Assembly (NCBI RefSeq): GCF_008642355.1
Contig: NZ_CP029193.1
Location: 6,906,001-6,970,000 of the forward strand
From: Streptomyces venezuelae
Lineage (GTDB): Bacteria > Actinomycetota > Actinomycetes > Streptomycetales > Streptomycetaceae
Reading direction: 5' to 3'
DNA: 64,000 bases
Shown here: in pieces, positions 1 through 8,577 of the stretch
How positions within the stretch are numbered: position 1 is the first letter of the stretch
How the letters are laid out: every line of letters starts with the position of its first letter
Notes under the pieces: model-generated
The model's input: only the letters and a program-made list of their open reading frames with translations
Told to the model about the DNA's origin: nothing
Database searches by the model: none
Position numbers and translations under genes: made by a program

Positions 1-43
1 CGGCGCCGACTTCGAACTCTTCGTAGGTGCGGCCGAACTGCAT
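1..43 (-). CDS. MaoC-type hydratase, N-terminal fragment (probable mesaconyl-CoA hydratase)
   Basis: Only the first 14 codons are present, read from an ATG at 43 towards the left edge, encoding MQFGRTYEEFEVGA. This is the usual start of MaoC/hot-dog enoyl-CoA hydratases ('F..G..YEEFEVG'). It begins 5 bp after the stop of the CoA-ester lyase gene, so it is the next gene of the same operon. In the ethylmalonyl-CoA pathway the expected partner here is mesaconyl-C1-CoA hydratase, which makes beta-methylmalyl-CoA for the lyase. The specific function is inferred from context; the body of the gene lies outside the window. Confidence 0.7.
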   Translation of the reverse strand, partial: MQFGRTYEEFEVGA

Positions 44-48
44 GTGTC

Positions 49-1023
49 TTACGCCTCCGGGGCCTCGAACTTGGACGTGCGGGTCATCCCTGCCGCACGG
101 CCCTTCCCGGAGATGACGAGGGCCATCTTCCGGCTGGCCTCGTCGATCATCTCGTCGCCGAGCATCGCCGAGCCCTTCTTGCCGCCCGCCTCGGACGTGT
201 AGTACTCGTACGCGTCCAGGATCAGCTCGGCGTGGTCGAAGTCCTCCTGCGAGGGCGAGAAGACCTCGTTGGCGGCCTCCACCTGGCCGGGGTGCAGGAC
301 CCACTTGCCGTCGAAGCCGAGCGCCGCGGCGCGGTTCGCGACCTCGCGGTAGCCGTCGACGTTCTTGATCTGCAGGTAGGGGCCGTCGATCGCCTGGAGG
401 TTGTTGGCGCGGGCGGCCATCAGGATCTTCATCAGGATGAAGTGGTAGGCGTCCGCCGGGTAGCCGGGCGGCTGCTCGCCGACGACCAGGGACTTCATGT
501 TGATGGACGCCATGAAGTCGGCCGGGCCGAAGATGATCGTCTCGACGCGCTGGGAGGCCTCGGCGATCGCGTTGACGTTGTTGAGGCCCTGCGCGTTCTC
601 GATCTGCGCCTCGATGCCGATCTTGCCGACCTCGAAGCCCATCGTCTTCTCGATCTGGGTGAGCAGCAGGTCGAGGGCGACCACCTGCTCGGCCGTCTGC
701 ACCTTCGGCAGCATGATGCAGTCGAGGTTCTGGCCCGCGCCCTCGACGACGGTCACGACGTCGCGGTACGTCCACTCGGTCGTCCAGTCGTTGACGCGCA
801 CGACGCGCGTCTTGCCCGTCCAGTCGCCCTCGTTGAGGAACTTGACGATGGTGTGCCGCGCCTCGGGCTTGGCGAGCGGCGCGCAGGCGTCCTCCAGGTC
901 GAGGAAGACCTGGTCGGCGGGGAGGCCCTGGGCCTTCTCCAGGAAGCGGGGGTTCGACCCCGGGACCGCGAGGCAGGAGCGGCGCGGACGCAGGCGGTTG
1001 ATGGGCGCGGTGGGCGCAGTCAT
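49..1023 (-). CDS. mcl1: HpcH/HpaI (CitE-like) CoA ester lyase, probable beta-methylmalyl/malyl-CoA lyase
   Basis: This 324-residue protein belongs to the CitE-like aldolase/lyase family, a TIM barrel that cleaves acyl-CoA esters with Mg2+. Visible motifs are the N-terminal RSCLAVPGSNPRFLEKA (CoA-binding region), FLDLEDACAP (acidic metal-site segment near residue 40), IGIEAQIENAQGL (catalytic Glu region) and IIFGPADFMAS. The length fits the family. In the ethylmalonyl-CoA pathway it would split beta-methylmalyl-CoA into glyoxylate and propionyl-CoA. Its ATG overlaps the stop of the mutase gene by 4 bp, and the MaoC gene starts 5 bp after its stop, so it is the third gene of the ccr operon. 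Substrate is inferred from the neighbours; the lyase family is clear. Confidence 0.85.
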   Translation of the reverse strand: MTAPTAPINRLRPRRSCLAVPGSNPRFLEKAQGLPADQVFLDLEDACAPLAKPEARHTIVKFLNEGDWTGKTRVVRVNDWTTEWTYRDVVTVVEGAGQNLDCIMLPKVQTAEQVVALDLLLTQIEKTMGFEVGKIGIEAQIENAQGLNNVNAIAEASQRVETIIFGPADFMASINMKSLVVGEQPPGYPADAYHFILMKILMAARANNLQAIDGPYLQIKNVDGYREVANRAAALGFDGKWVLHPGQVEAANEVFSPSQEDFDHAELILDAYEYYTSEAGGKKGSAMLGDEMIDEASRKMALVISGKGRAAGMTRTSKFEAPEA

Positions 1024-3047
1024 GCGGGGACCTCCAGGGGGTCGAGGTTGTTCGCTTTCCGGATCTCGTCGACGATACGGCCGATGATCTCGGTGATGCC
1101 GAAGTCCTTGGGGGTGAAGACGGCGGCCACGCCCGCCGCCTTCAGGGCCTCGGCGTCGCTGTTGGGGATGATGCCGCCGGCGATGACGGGGATGTCGGTG
1201 GCGCCGGCCTTGCGGAGCCGCTCCAGGACGTCGGGGACGAGCTCGGCGTGCGAACCGGAGAGGATCGACAGGCCGACCGCGTGGACGTCCTCGGCGAGCG
1301 CCGCGTCGACGATCTGCTCGGGCGTGAGCCGGATGCCCTGGTAGACCACTTCGAAGCCGGCGTCACGCGCGCGGACCGCGATCTGCTCGGCGCCGTTGGA
1401 GTGCCCGTCGAGGCCCGGTTTGCCGACGAGGAAGCGGAGCCGGCCGCCGCCGAGGTCCTCGGCCGTCCGTGCGACCTTCTCGCGGACGAGGGCGAGCGGC
1501 GTGCCCTCCTCGGCGGCGACGGCCACCGGGGCGCTGGAGACGCCCGTAGGGGCCCGGAACTCCCCGAAGACCTCCCGGAGTGCCCCCGCCCACTCGCCGG
1601 TCGTCACACCGGCGCGTGCGCACTCCAGGGTGGCTTCCATGAGGTTGCCCGTCCCGGCTGCCACCTCCTTGAGCCGCTCCAGGGCCTTGCAGGGGCGGGG
1701 GTGGTTGAACGGCGGCTGGTAGCGGGTGTCGCGCCACTGCTTGAGCGCGTCCACGACACGGGCCTCGACCGCCGGGTCGACCGTCATGATCGCGGCGTCC
1801 AGATCGGAGGTGAGCGGGCTCGGTTCCGTGGACTCGTAGGAGTTCACGCCGACGATCTTCTCCTGGCCGGACTCGATCCGGGCCCGGCGCTCCGCGTGCG
1901 AGGAGACGAGCTGCGACTTGAGGTAGCCGGACTCGACGGCGGCCATCGCGCCGCCCATCTTCTCGATGCGGTCCATCTCCGCCAGGGAGTCCTCGACGAG
2001 CGAGGCCACCTTGGCCTCGACGACGTGCGAGCCCGCGAAGATGTCCTCGTACTCGAGCAGGTCGCTCTCGTGCGCCAGGACCTGCTGGATGCGCAGCGAC
2101 CACTGCTGGTCCCAGGGCCGGGGGAGACCCAGCGCCTCGTTCCAGGCGGGCAGCTGCACGGCACGCGCGCGTGCGTCCTTGGAGAGGGTGACGGCCAGCA
2201 TCTCCAGCACGATGCGCTGGACGTTGTTCTCCGGCTGGGCCTCGGTCAGACCGAGGGAGTTGACCTGCACGCCGTAGCGGAACCGGCGCTGTTTCGGGTT
2301 CTCGATGCCGTACCGCTCGCGCGTGACCTGTTCCCAGATCCGCCCGAACGCCCGCATCTTGCACATCTCCTCGATGAACCGGACTCCCGCGTTCACAAAG
2401 AAGGAGATGCGGGCCACGACGTCCCCGAACTTCTCCTCGGGAACCTGCCCCGAGTCGCGTACGGCATCGAGAACCGCGATGGCGGTGGACATCGCGTACG
2501 CGATCTCCTGGACCGGTGTGGCCCCCGCCTCCTGGAGGTGGTAGCTGCAGATGTTGATCGGATTCCACTTCGGGATCCGCGCCACCGTGTACGTGATCAT
2601 GTCGGTGGTGAGGCGCAGGGAGGGACCCGGCGGGAAGACGTGCGTCCCGCGCGACAGGTACTCCTTGACGATGTCGTTCTGTGTCGTCCCCTGGAGCTTG
2701 GTGATGTCCGCACCCTGCTCCTCCGCGACCACCTGGTAGAGCGCCAGGAGCCACATGGCGGTGGCGTTGATCGTCATCGAGGTGTTCATCTGCTCCAGGG
2801 GGATGTCCTGGAACAGCCGACGCATGTCACCGAGGTGCGAGACGGGCACACCGACCCGGCCGACCTCGCCGCGGGCGAGGATGTGGTCGGGGTCGTAGCC
2901 GGTCTGCGTGGGCAGGTCGAACGCGACCGAGAGGCCCGTCTGCCCCTTGGCGAGGTTGCGCCGGTACAACTCGTTGGACGCCTCCGCCGTGGAGTGACCG
3001 GCGTACGTCCGCATGAGCCACGGCCGGTCCTTCTGACGCTCTGTCAT
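1020..3047 (-). CDS. ecm: ethylmalonyl-CoA mutase (MeaA type, B12-dependent)
   Basis: A 675-residue single-chain acyl-CoA mutase. The N-terminal substrate barrel (about 1-500) begins with RPWLMRTYAGHSTAEASN and contains GLSVAFDLPTQTGYD. The C-terminal cobalamin domain (about 535-665) carries the base-off B12 motif D-x-H-x-x-G in KPGLDGHSNGAEQ, followed by the Rossmann segment VVYQGIRLTPEQ and VIAGGIIP. This architecture separates ethylmalonyl-CoA mutase/MeaA from the larger MutB. It converts (2R)-ethylmalonyl-CoA to methylsuccinyl-CoA. It lies 22 bp downstream of ccr and overlaps the lyase gene by ATGA, so the three are co-transcribed. MeaA annotation is also used for related mutases, but the adjacent ccr makes the ethylmalonyl assignment strong. 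Confidence 0.92.
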   Translation of the reverse strand: MTERQKDRPWLMRTYAGHSTAEASNELYRRNLAKGQTGLSVAFDLPTQTGYDPDHILARGEVGRVGVPVSHLGDMRRLFQDIPLEQMNTSMTINATAMWLLALYQVVAEEQGADITKLQGTTQNDIVKEYLSRGTHVFPPGPSLRLTTDMITYTVARIPKWNPINICSYHLQEAGATPVQEIAYAMSTAIAVLDAVRDSGQVPEEKFGDVVARISFFVNAGVRFIEEMCKMRAFGRIWEQVTRERYGIENPKQRRFRYGVQVNSLGLTEAQPENNVQRIVLEMLAVTLSKDARARAVQLPAWNEALGLPRPWDQQWSLRIQQVLAHESDLLEYEDIFAGSHVVEAKVASLVEDSLAEMDRIEKMGGAMAAVESGYLKSQLVSSHAERRARIESGQEKIVGVNSYESTEPSPLTSDLDAAIMTVDPAVEARVVDALKQWRDTRYQPPFNHPRPCKALERLKEVAAGTGNLMEATLECARAGVTTGEWAGALREVFGEFRAPTGVSSAPVAVAAEEGTPLALVREKVARTAEDLGGGRLRFLVGKPGLDGHSNGAEQIAVRARDAGFEVVYQGIRLTPEQIVDAALAEDVHAVGLSILSGSHAELVPDVLERLRKAGATDIPVIAGGIIPNSDAEALKAAGVAAVFTPKDFGITEIIGRIVDEIRKANNLDPLEVPA

Positions 3048-3069
3048 CTTGCGCTGCTCCTCAGTGCGT

Positions 3070-4431
3070 TCAGACGTTGCGGAAGCGGTTGATCGCGTCG
3101 ATGTGCTCGGCGCGCATCTCCGGGTCGCGCACTCCCAGGCCCTCTTCGGGCGCGAGGGCGAGGACGCCGACCTTGCCCTGGTGGAGGTTGCGGTGGACGT
3201 CGTAGGCGGCCTGTCCGGTGTCCTCCAGGGAGTAGACCTTGGAGAGCGTCGGGTGGATCTTGCCCTTGGCGATCAGGCGGTTGGCCTCCCACGCCTCGCG
3301 GTAGTTGGCGAAGTGCGAGCCGATGATCCGCTTGAGGGACATCCACAGGTAGCGGTTGTCGTACTCGTGCATGTAGCCCGAGGTCGACGCGCAGGTGGTG
3401 ATGGTGCCGCCCTTGCGGGTGACGTAGACACTGGCGCCGAAGGTCTCGCGGCCGGGGTGCTCGAAGACGATGTCGATGTCCTCCCCGCCGGTGAGCTCGC
3501 GGATGCGCTTGCCGAAGCGCTTCCACTCCTTGGGGTCCTGGGTCCGCTCGTCCTTCCAGAACTTGTAGCCCTCGGCGTTGCGGTCGATGATCGCGTCGGC
3601 GCCCATGGCGCGGCAGATCTCCGCCTTCTGCGGGCTGCTCACCACACAGATGGGGTTGGCGCCGCCGGCGAGCGCGAACTGCGTGGCGTACGACCCGAGT
3701 CCGCCGCTCGCGCCCCAGATCAGCACGTTGTCGCCCTGCTTCATGCCGGCGCCGTTGCCGGAGACCAGCTGGCGGTAGGCGGTGGAGTTCACCAGGCCGG
3801 GGGAGGCGGCCTCCTCCCAGCTGAGGTGGCCCGGCTTGGGCATCAGCTGGTTGGACTTGACCAGCGCGATCTCGGCCAGGCCGCCGAAGTTGGTCTCGAA
3901 GCCCCAGATGCGCTGCTCGGGGTCGAGCATCGTGTCGTTGTGGCCGTCGGACGACTCGAGTTCGACGCTCAGGCAGTGCGCGACGACCTCGTCGCCCGGG
4001 TTCCAGGCGTTCACGCCGGGTCCGGTGCGCAGGACGACGCCCGCGAGGTCGGACCCGATGATGTGGTACGGCAGGTCGTGGCGCTTGGTGAGCTCGCTGA
4101 GCTTGCCGTAGCGCTCCAGGAAGCTGAAGGTCGACAGCGGTTCGAAGATCGAGGTCCACACGGAGTTGTAGTTGACCGAGGAGGCCATGACGGCCACCAG
4201 GGCCTCGCCGGGGCCGAGTTCGGGGATCGGCACGTCGTCGAGGTGGAGCGACTTGCGGGGGTCCTTGTCGCGGGTCTCGAGGCCCGCGAACATCTCCGCG
4301 TCCTCCTTGTGCACGGTGATCGCGCGGTACGACTCGGGCAGCGGGAGAGCGGCGAAATCTGCGGATGTGACCGTGGCCGAGCCACTCGCGGTCGCGGTCT
4401 GGGCCTGAATCGCGTCCAGGATTTCCTTCAC
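3070..4431 (-). CDS. ccr: crotonyl-CoA carboxylase/reductase
   Basis: A 453-residue medium-chain dehydrogenase/reductase fold protein. The sequence follows known Ccr proteins: MKEILDAIQAQ at the N-terminus, SSVNYNSVWTSIFEP, the cofactor motif WGASGGLGSYATQFA (NADPH Rossmann fold, about residue 220), EHPGRETFGAS, and the extended C-terminus ending DAINRFRNV. It has no catalytic-zinc cysteine, as expected. It reductively carboxylates crotonyl-CoA to ethylmalonyl-CoA. In streptomycetes this feeds acetyl-CoA assimilation and supplies ethylmalonyl-CoA as a polyketide extender. The start is GTG at 4431, preceded by GGAGGT with 6-nt spacing. It is the first gene of the operon ccr-ecm-mcl-maoC; upstream lie 330 bp of non-coding DNA and a terminator. 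Confidence 0.95.
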   Translation of the reverse strand: MKEILDAIQAQTATASGSATVTSADFAALPLPESYRAITVHKEDAEMFAGLETRDKDPRKSLHLDDVPIPELGPGEALVAVMASSVNYNSVWTSIFEPLSTFSFLERYGKLSELTKRHDLPYHIIGSDLAGVVLRTGPGVNAWNPGDEVVAHCLSVELESSDGHNDTMLDPEQRIWGFETNFGGLAEIALVKSNQLMPKPGHLSWEEAASPGLVNSTAYRQLVSGNGAGMKQGDNVLIWGASGGLGSYATQFALAGGANPICVVSSPQKAEICRAMGADAIIDRNAEGYKFWKDERTQDPKEWKRFGKRIRELTGGEDIDIVFEHPGRETFGASVYVTRKGGTITTCASTSGYMHEYDNRYLWMSLKRIIGSHFANYREAWEANRLIAKGKIHPTLSKVYSLEDTGQAAYDVHRNLHQGKVGVLALAPEEGLGVRDPEMRAEHIDAINRFRNV

Positions 4432-4763
4432 GGTTTACCTCCGGCGGAAGCGCTGAGGGGGCGCTTTTTTCGAGGGGGATACGTCGGGGTTTGTTGCGAT
4501 GCTCTGGAGGGGTGTGCCGTCGGTTCGGCGAAGGGTGGTGCTCGGCAACGCCTTGGTGTGGCGCGGGAGGTGCCTGTGACGCAGGCGTCCGGGCGCGCAA
4601 GCCGTGGCTTGTGGGGACAGCCGACGTACGCGAGATCTCTGCACGCCGGCCGCCCGGACAACATCAACGTATGGCACCGCGTGCCAACGGGCAAGACACT
4701 GGGTGCCATTATTTTTTGACCGATGATCGATCACCGCAGGTCAGAGGGGGTGGCGTGCACGAC
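4432..4763 (-). promoter_or_regulatory. non-coding leader/promoter region of ccr, with a TGGCAC-CGC-GTGCCA inverted repeat
   Basis: About 330 bp without a convincing gene. The clearest element is the perfect inverted repeat TGGCAC-CGC-GTGCCA at 4672-4686, with a third GTGCCA copy at 4702-4707, about 240 bp upstream of the ccr start. On the minus strand TTGGCA at the edge of the repeat could serve as a -35-like hexamer. An operator for the ccr operon is plausible but unproven. I saw no riboswitch fold. Confidence 0.4.
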
Positions 4764-4797
4764 GAAGGGGGCGCTACCGAACGGTAGCGCCCCCTTC
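4764..4797. terminator. bidirectional hairpin terminator, perfect 15-bp stem
   Basis: GAAGGGGGCGCTACC (4764-4778), loop GAAC, GGTAGCGCCCCCTTC (4783-4797): an uninterrupted 15-bp stem with a four-base loop. It follows the 3' end of the TetR gene (stop at 4874, minus strand) by about 75 bp and precedes the ccr promoter region. It therefore insulates ccr from read-through of the TetR gene. The ends (AAG/CTT) give short U tracts in either direction. Confidence 0.85.
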
Positions 4798-4873
4798 TAA
4801 GCCACGCATGAAGGCGGATCAAAACCTGCCTAGGAACACCCGAACGAACGCGCCGGGAGCCCCCGTGAAGACG

Positions 4874-5680
4874 TCAGGAACGCTCCCTGAGCGCCTTCTC
4901 GATGGTCCGCATGACCTCGTCCAGCGGCGCGTCCGTACGCGCCACGGCGACCAGCACCTCACCCTGCTCGGACACCGCCGCGGGCGTGGACGCAGGCATC
5001 GTGTCGCGGCCCGCGCCGATCCCGGTGCCGAAGGTCCGCCGGACGATCGCGAAGGCGTGGTCCAGCTGGGTCTCCACGTCGCCCTGGCCGCCCGCTCGCA
5101 GCCACCGCCGCAGGACGTGGTTGTGGGCGGTGACGACCGCCGACGCGGCGACCTCGGCGAGCAGCGGGTCGTCGTTGCCGTCGTGGTGCGCCTGCTCGTC
5201 GAAGTGGCCCAGCAGATAGCGCGTGAACAGCCGCTCGTAGCGGGCCACCGAGGCGATCTCGCGCTCGCGGAGCGTCGGGACCTCACGGGTGAGGCGGTAG
5301 CGCTCCACGGAGACCGCGGGCGACGCCGCGTACATCTTCATGACTTCCTTGATGCCCCGGCACACCGTGTCCAGCGGGTGCTCGTGCGGCGGGGCCGCGT
5401 TGAGGACGGCCTCCGCGCGGATCAGGGTGTCGTCGTGGTCAGGGAAGATCGCCTCTTCCTTGGAGCGAAAGTGCCGGAAGAAGGTCCGGCGGGCCACCCC
5501 GGCCTGCGCGGCGATCTCGTCGACCGTCGTCGCCTCGTACCCCTTGGACGCGAAGAGCTCCATGGCAGCGGCCGCCAGCTCCCTGCGCATCTTGAGCCGT
5601 TGAGCGGCGGCACGGCTGCCCGCGGCACTCTCGGGAGCGTCGGGGGTTGCGTTGCGTGAGGACTTGGCGGCCTTGGACAT
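4874..5680 (-). CDS. TetR-family transcriptional regulator
   Basis: 268 residues from the ATG at 5680 (protein MSKAAKSSRN...). An in-frame upstream extension to 5821 exists but lacks family features. The HTH is clear at about residues 28-75: RRELAAAAMELFASKGYEAT, then TVDEIAAQAGVARRTFFRHF (recognition helix). The C-terminal ligand domain has a helix with DVETQLDHAFAIVRRTFG. It sits between the ethylmalonyl-CoA operon and the 3-hydroxyacyl-CoA dehydrogenase gene, all on one strand, so it may sense an acyl-CoA of this pathway; this is inference from location. No clear Shine-Dalgarno precedes the ATG. A GCATATGC palindrome lies just upstream at 5695-5702. Confidence 0.85.
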   Translation of the reverse strand: MSKAAKSSRNATPDAPESAAGSRAAAQRLKMRRELAAAAMELFASKGYEATTVDEIAAQAGVARRTFFRHFRSKEEAIFPDHDDTLIRAEAVLNAAPPHEHPLDTVCRGIKEVMKMYAASPAVSVERYRLTREVPTLREREIASVARYERLFTRYLLGHFDEQAHHDGNDDPLLAEVAASAVVTAHNHVLRRWLRAGGQGDVETQLDHAFAIVRRTFGTGIGAGRDTMPASTPAAVSEQGEVLVAVARTDAPLDEVMRTIEKALRERS

Positions 5681-5792
5681 GCCATGAACGTACTGCATAT
5701 GCGCGCCACGGTGCTCCTGAGGGACAGGGCTGCCCGAGGGTTCGAGCAGCCCGCCCCAGTCCGTCCGTTCCCCCGGTCGCTCCTCGGCCTGC

Positions 5793-7586
5793 TCAGCGCC
5801 GCGCATATTCGCGGAAGCCACGGCCCGTCTTGCGGCCGAGGCAGCCCGCGGCCACCAGGTGTTCGAGCAGCGGCGCCGGGGCCAGGCCCGGGTCGCGGAA
5901 CTCGCGGTGCAGGACCTTCTCGATGGCCAGCGACACGTCCAGGCCGACGACGTCCAGGAGCTCGAAGGGCCCCATGGGGTAGCCGCCGCCCAGCTTCATC
6001 GCGGCGTCGATGTCGTCCAGCGACGCGTAGTGTTCCTCGACCATCTTGATCGCGTTGTTGAGGTACGGGAACAGCAGCGCGTTCACGATGAAGCCGGCGC
6101 GGTCGCCGCAGTCCACCGGGTGCTTGCGGATCTTCGTGCACACCTCGCGGACCGTGGCCCGCACGTCGTCCCCGGTCACGACCGTGCGGACGACCTCGAC
6201 CAGCTTCATGGCCGGAGCCGGGTTGAAGAAGTGCATGCCGATCACGTCACGTGGCCGCGACGTGGCGCGGGCGCAGGCGACGACCGGCAACGAGGACGTC
6301 GTGGTCGCCAGGATCGCGCCCGGCTTGCAGACCTTGTCGAGCGTCGCGAACAGCTGCCGCTTGATGTCCAGGTCCTCCGCGACGGCCTCCAGGGCCAGAT
6401 CGACGTCCGCGAACGCCTCGTACGACCCCGCGGGCGTGATCCGCTCCAGCGTCTGCGCCGCCGCCTCCGCCGTCATCCTGCCCTTGTCCACGGAGCGGGA
6501 CAGGGACTTCCCGATGCGGGACTTGGCGGTCTCCGCCTTCTCCTCGGTCCGCGCGGCGAGCACCACGGAGAAGCCCGCCTTGGCGAAGACCTCCGCGATG
6601 CCGGACGCCATCGTCCCCGAACCCGCGACACCGACCGAGCGGACCGTGCGGCCCGGGGCGCGCTCCTCGTCCTCCACGGGGGTGAGCGCGTCGCGCACCA
6701 CCTCCGAGCTGCCCGCTTCCGCGTACGTGTAGAAGCCGCGGCCCGCCTTGCGCCCGGTCAGACCTGCCTCGCTCAGCTGCTTGAGGATCGGCGCGGGGGC
6801 GTGCAGCCGGTCCTGCGACTCGGCGTACATGGCGTCGAGGACCGTGCGGGCGGTGTCCACGCCGATCAGATCGAGCAGCGCGAGCGGGCCCATCGGCAGG
6901 CCGCAGCCGAGCCGCATCGCCGCGTCGATGTCCTCGCGGGACGCGTACTTCGCCTCGTACATCGCGGCGGCCTGGTTGAGGTAGCCGAAGAGCAGCCCGT
7001 CGGCGACGAAGCCCGGCCGGTCGCCGACCGCGACGGGCTCCTTGCCGAGGGCGATCGCCAGATCGGTCACCGCGGCGACGGCGGCGGGCGCGGTCAGCAC
7101 GGACGAGACGACCTCGACCAGCTTCATCGCGGGCGCCGGATTGAAGAAGTGCAGGCCCAACACCCGCTCGGGGCGCGCCGATTCGGCAGCGAGACGGGTC
7201 ACGGACAGCGCGTTGGTGCCGGTCGCGATGATCGTCTCGGGGCGCACGACGGCGTCGAGCTCGCGGACGACCTGCTGCTTGATCTCGTACGACTCCGGGA
7301 CGACCTCGATGACCAGGTCGGCGTCGGCGGCGGCGCGCAGGTCGGTGAAGGTGCGGAAGCGGGTGAGGACGCCGCGGCGCTCCTCCTCGGTGAGGCGCTC
7401 TCGGCGCACGGCGCGGGCGGTCGAGGCCTCCAGGGACTCGACGGCGCGGGTGGCCGCGGCCTGGCAGATGTCGATGCCGATGACCTCGCGGCCCGCGCGG
7501 GCCAGGACCTCGGTGATGCCGGTGCCCATCGTGCCCAGGCCGATGACGGCGACGGTGTTCAGGGGAGCATTCAGGGGAGCGTCCAT
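5793..7586 (-). CDS. 3-hydroxyacyl-CoA dehydrogenase with two tandem catalytic units
   Basis: 597 residues from the ATG at 7586 (MDAPLNAPLN), which has GGAG 8 nt upstream; the longer open frame to 7694 has no signal. The protein is an internal duplication. Unit 1 (about 10-290) has NAD-binding VAVIGLGTMGTGITEVLARAG and LHFFNPAPAMKLVEVV. Unit 2 (about 315-590) has VGVAGSGTMASGIAEVFAKAG and MHFFNPAPAMKLVEVV. Both units keep a GCGLPMGPLALLDLIG / GGGYPMGPFELLDVVG C-terminal helix. Each would oxidise or reduce (S)-3-hydroxybutyryl-CoA, the step before crotonase in acetyl-CoA assimilation. Ordinary FadB2/Hbd enzymes have one unit of about 285 residues and dimerise; this one is a covalent pseudo-dimer. 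Its location next to ccr fits a role in supplying crotonyl-CoA. Confidence 0.9.
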   Translation of the reverse strand: MDAPLNAPLNTVAVIGLGTMGTGITEVLARAGREVIGIDICQAAATRAVESLEASTARAVRRERLTEEERRGVLTRFRTFTDLRAAADADLVIEVVPESYEIKQQVVRELDAVVRPETIIATGTNALSVTRLAAESARPERVLGLHFFNPAPAMKLVEVVSSVLTAPAAVAAVTDLAIALGKEPVAVGDRPGFVADGLLFGYLNQAAAMYEAKYASREDIDAAMRLGCGLPMGPLALLDLIGVDTARTVLDAMYAESQDRLHAPAPILKQLSEAGLTGRKAGRGFYTYAEAGSSEVVRDALTPVEDEERAPGRTVRSVGVAGSGTMASGIAEVFAKAGFSVVLAARTEEKAETAKSRIGKSLSRSVDKGRMTAEAAAQTLERITPAGSYEAFADVDLALEAVAEDLDIKRQLFATLDKVCKPGAILATTTSSLPVVACARATSRPRDVIGMHFFNPAPAMKLVEVVRTVVTGDDVRATVREVCTKIRKHPVDCGDRAGFIVNALLFPYLNNAIKMVEEHYASLDDIDAAMKLGGGYPMGPFELLDVVGLDVSLAIEKVLHREFRDPGLAPAPLLEHLVAAGCLGRKTGRGFREYARR

Positions 7587-7937
7587 GCGTGGACTCCAGG
7601 AAGAGAGTGACGACTGAGGGGCGCGCGGGTACGGCAACTGCCGCACGGCGGGCGGGAGGTGGTGCGTGTCGTGTCCGGGCGGCACGCAGGGCACGCCCGG
7701 TGAAGAAAGTCGACCGGCTCTGTCCCGGAGCCACGTCGTACTGAGGTACGTGAAGTACCGAACCGACCAACACTCACGGCGGCTGCGTCACCAGGCCACC
7801 GCGAGGAAAGAACTGCTACGGGGAGTGTGCCCCGCTCACATGAGACTAACCGGCGAGTAACGAGCGCGCCAGCCCGCGGTGTTTTCCCGTGCCTGTGATC
7901 TACATCGCGACCACCGGTAAGGCTTAGGCTCGCGACC
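7587..7937. promoter_or_regulatory. divergent intergenic region with overlapping GTAC inverted repeats
   Basis: 350 bp between the dehydrogenase (minus) and the HEAT-repeat gene (plus); no credible gene. It contains two overlapping short inverted repeats, CGTAC-TGAG-GTACG (7737-7750) and GGTAC-GTGAA-GTACC (7745-7759), about 160 bp upstream of the dehydrogenase start. The 7-mer CGTACTG also occurs at the TetR start region (near 5689). The repeats could be a TetR operator, but this is weak pattern evidence. Confidence 0.35.
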
Positions 7938-8525
7938 ATGGATGAGGAGTTGCGGACGGTGACGGAACGCTTACGGGCCGAGGCGGGCGGATCCAAGGAG
8001 TACGAGAGGCTGCTCGCCGCGGAGGATCCCGACGAGCTCGCCGAGGTGCTCGTCTCGCCGGGGCAGCCCCTGTGGGCCAGGGAGTTGGCCGCGGTCAGAC
8101 TCGGCGTCGCGGGTGACCGCAGAGCCTTCGAGTCGCTCGTCCTCCTCCTGAACCACCGGGACCCACCACGCTGCGCCGCCGCGGCCCACGCCCTGGCCCG
8201 CCTCGGCGACCCGCGCACGGCACGCGCGGCCGCCGCTCTGGCCACGAACGAACTCCGCGTCGCCTACGCCCTGTATCCCGTGCGGCTGCTCACGGAGCTG
8301 CGCGCCCCGGAGTCGGCGCCCGCGCTGATCACCACGCTCCAGCGCAGACTGGCCCCGCACGACCCCTTCGGCAAGATCGCGCTGGCCTGCGTGGAGGGAC
8401 TCGGGGCGCTCGGCGACGCCCGCGCCAGGCCGGTCCTGATGGCCGCGCGTGGCCACCCCCGCCTGGCGGCGGCGGCCTCGGCGGCCCTGGCCCGCCTCCC
8501 GCAGGACGACGACCGCACCGGCTGA
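7938..8525 (+). CDS. HEAT-repeat (PBS-lyase-like) protein
   Basis: A 195-residue soluble, all-helical protein with HEAT-type helical repeats. The repeats are visible at about 45-75 (PLWARELAAVRLGVAGDRRAF), 78-108 (DPPRCAAAAHALARLGDPRTA), 145-170 (ALACVEGLGALGDARARPVL) and 172-190 (HPRLAAAASAALARLP). The 'ALA.LGDPRA' spacing is typical of phycobilisome-lyase-like HEAT repeats. Such proteins act as binding scaffolds; no catalytic residues are seen and no partner can be named. It starts at ATG 7938 divergently from the dehydrogenase gene. Database records sometimes label relatives 'adenylosuccinate lyase', which the sequence does not support. Confidence 0.75.
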   Translation: MDEELRTVTERLRAEAGGSKEYERLLAAEDPDELAEVLVSPGQPLWARELAAVRLGVAGDRRAFESLVLLLNHRDPPRCAAAAHALARLGDPRTARAAAALATNELRVAYALYPVRLLTELRAPESAPALITTLQRRLAPHDPFGKIALACVEGLGALGDARARPVLMAARGHPRLAAAASAALARLPQDDDRTG

Positions 8526-8577
8526 CGGCTGCTCCGGCTGTCGGCTGCTCCGGCTGACGACTGGTGCGGAGCGACGG

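Noticed and set aside
3044..4600. 518-residue frame antisense-frame product over ccr
   Set aside because: It is ccr in another frame, with Arg/Pro-rich composition.
4432..4763. Cobalamin riboswitch upstream of the ccr-ecm operon
   Set aside because: Checked because ecm needs B12. I saw no B12-box-like sequence or fold in this region.
7666..7860. 64-residue ORF in the dehydrogenase/HEAT intergenic region
   Set aside because: No ribosome site, no family features, and codon composition unlike neighbours.
8526..8556. 15-bp direct repeat CGGCTGCTCCGGCTG, two copies
   Set aside because: Only two copies with period 16, in a short gap after the HEAT gene. Likely slippage, not a functional array.
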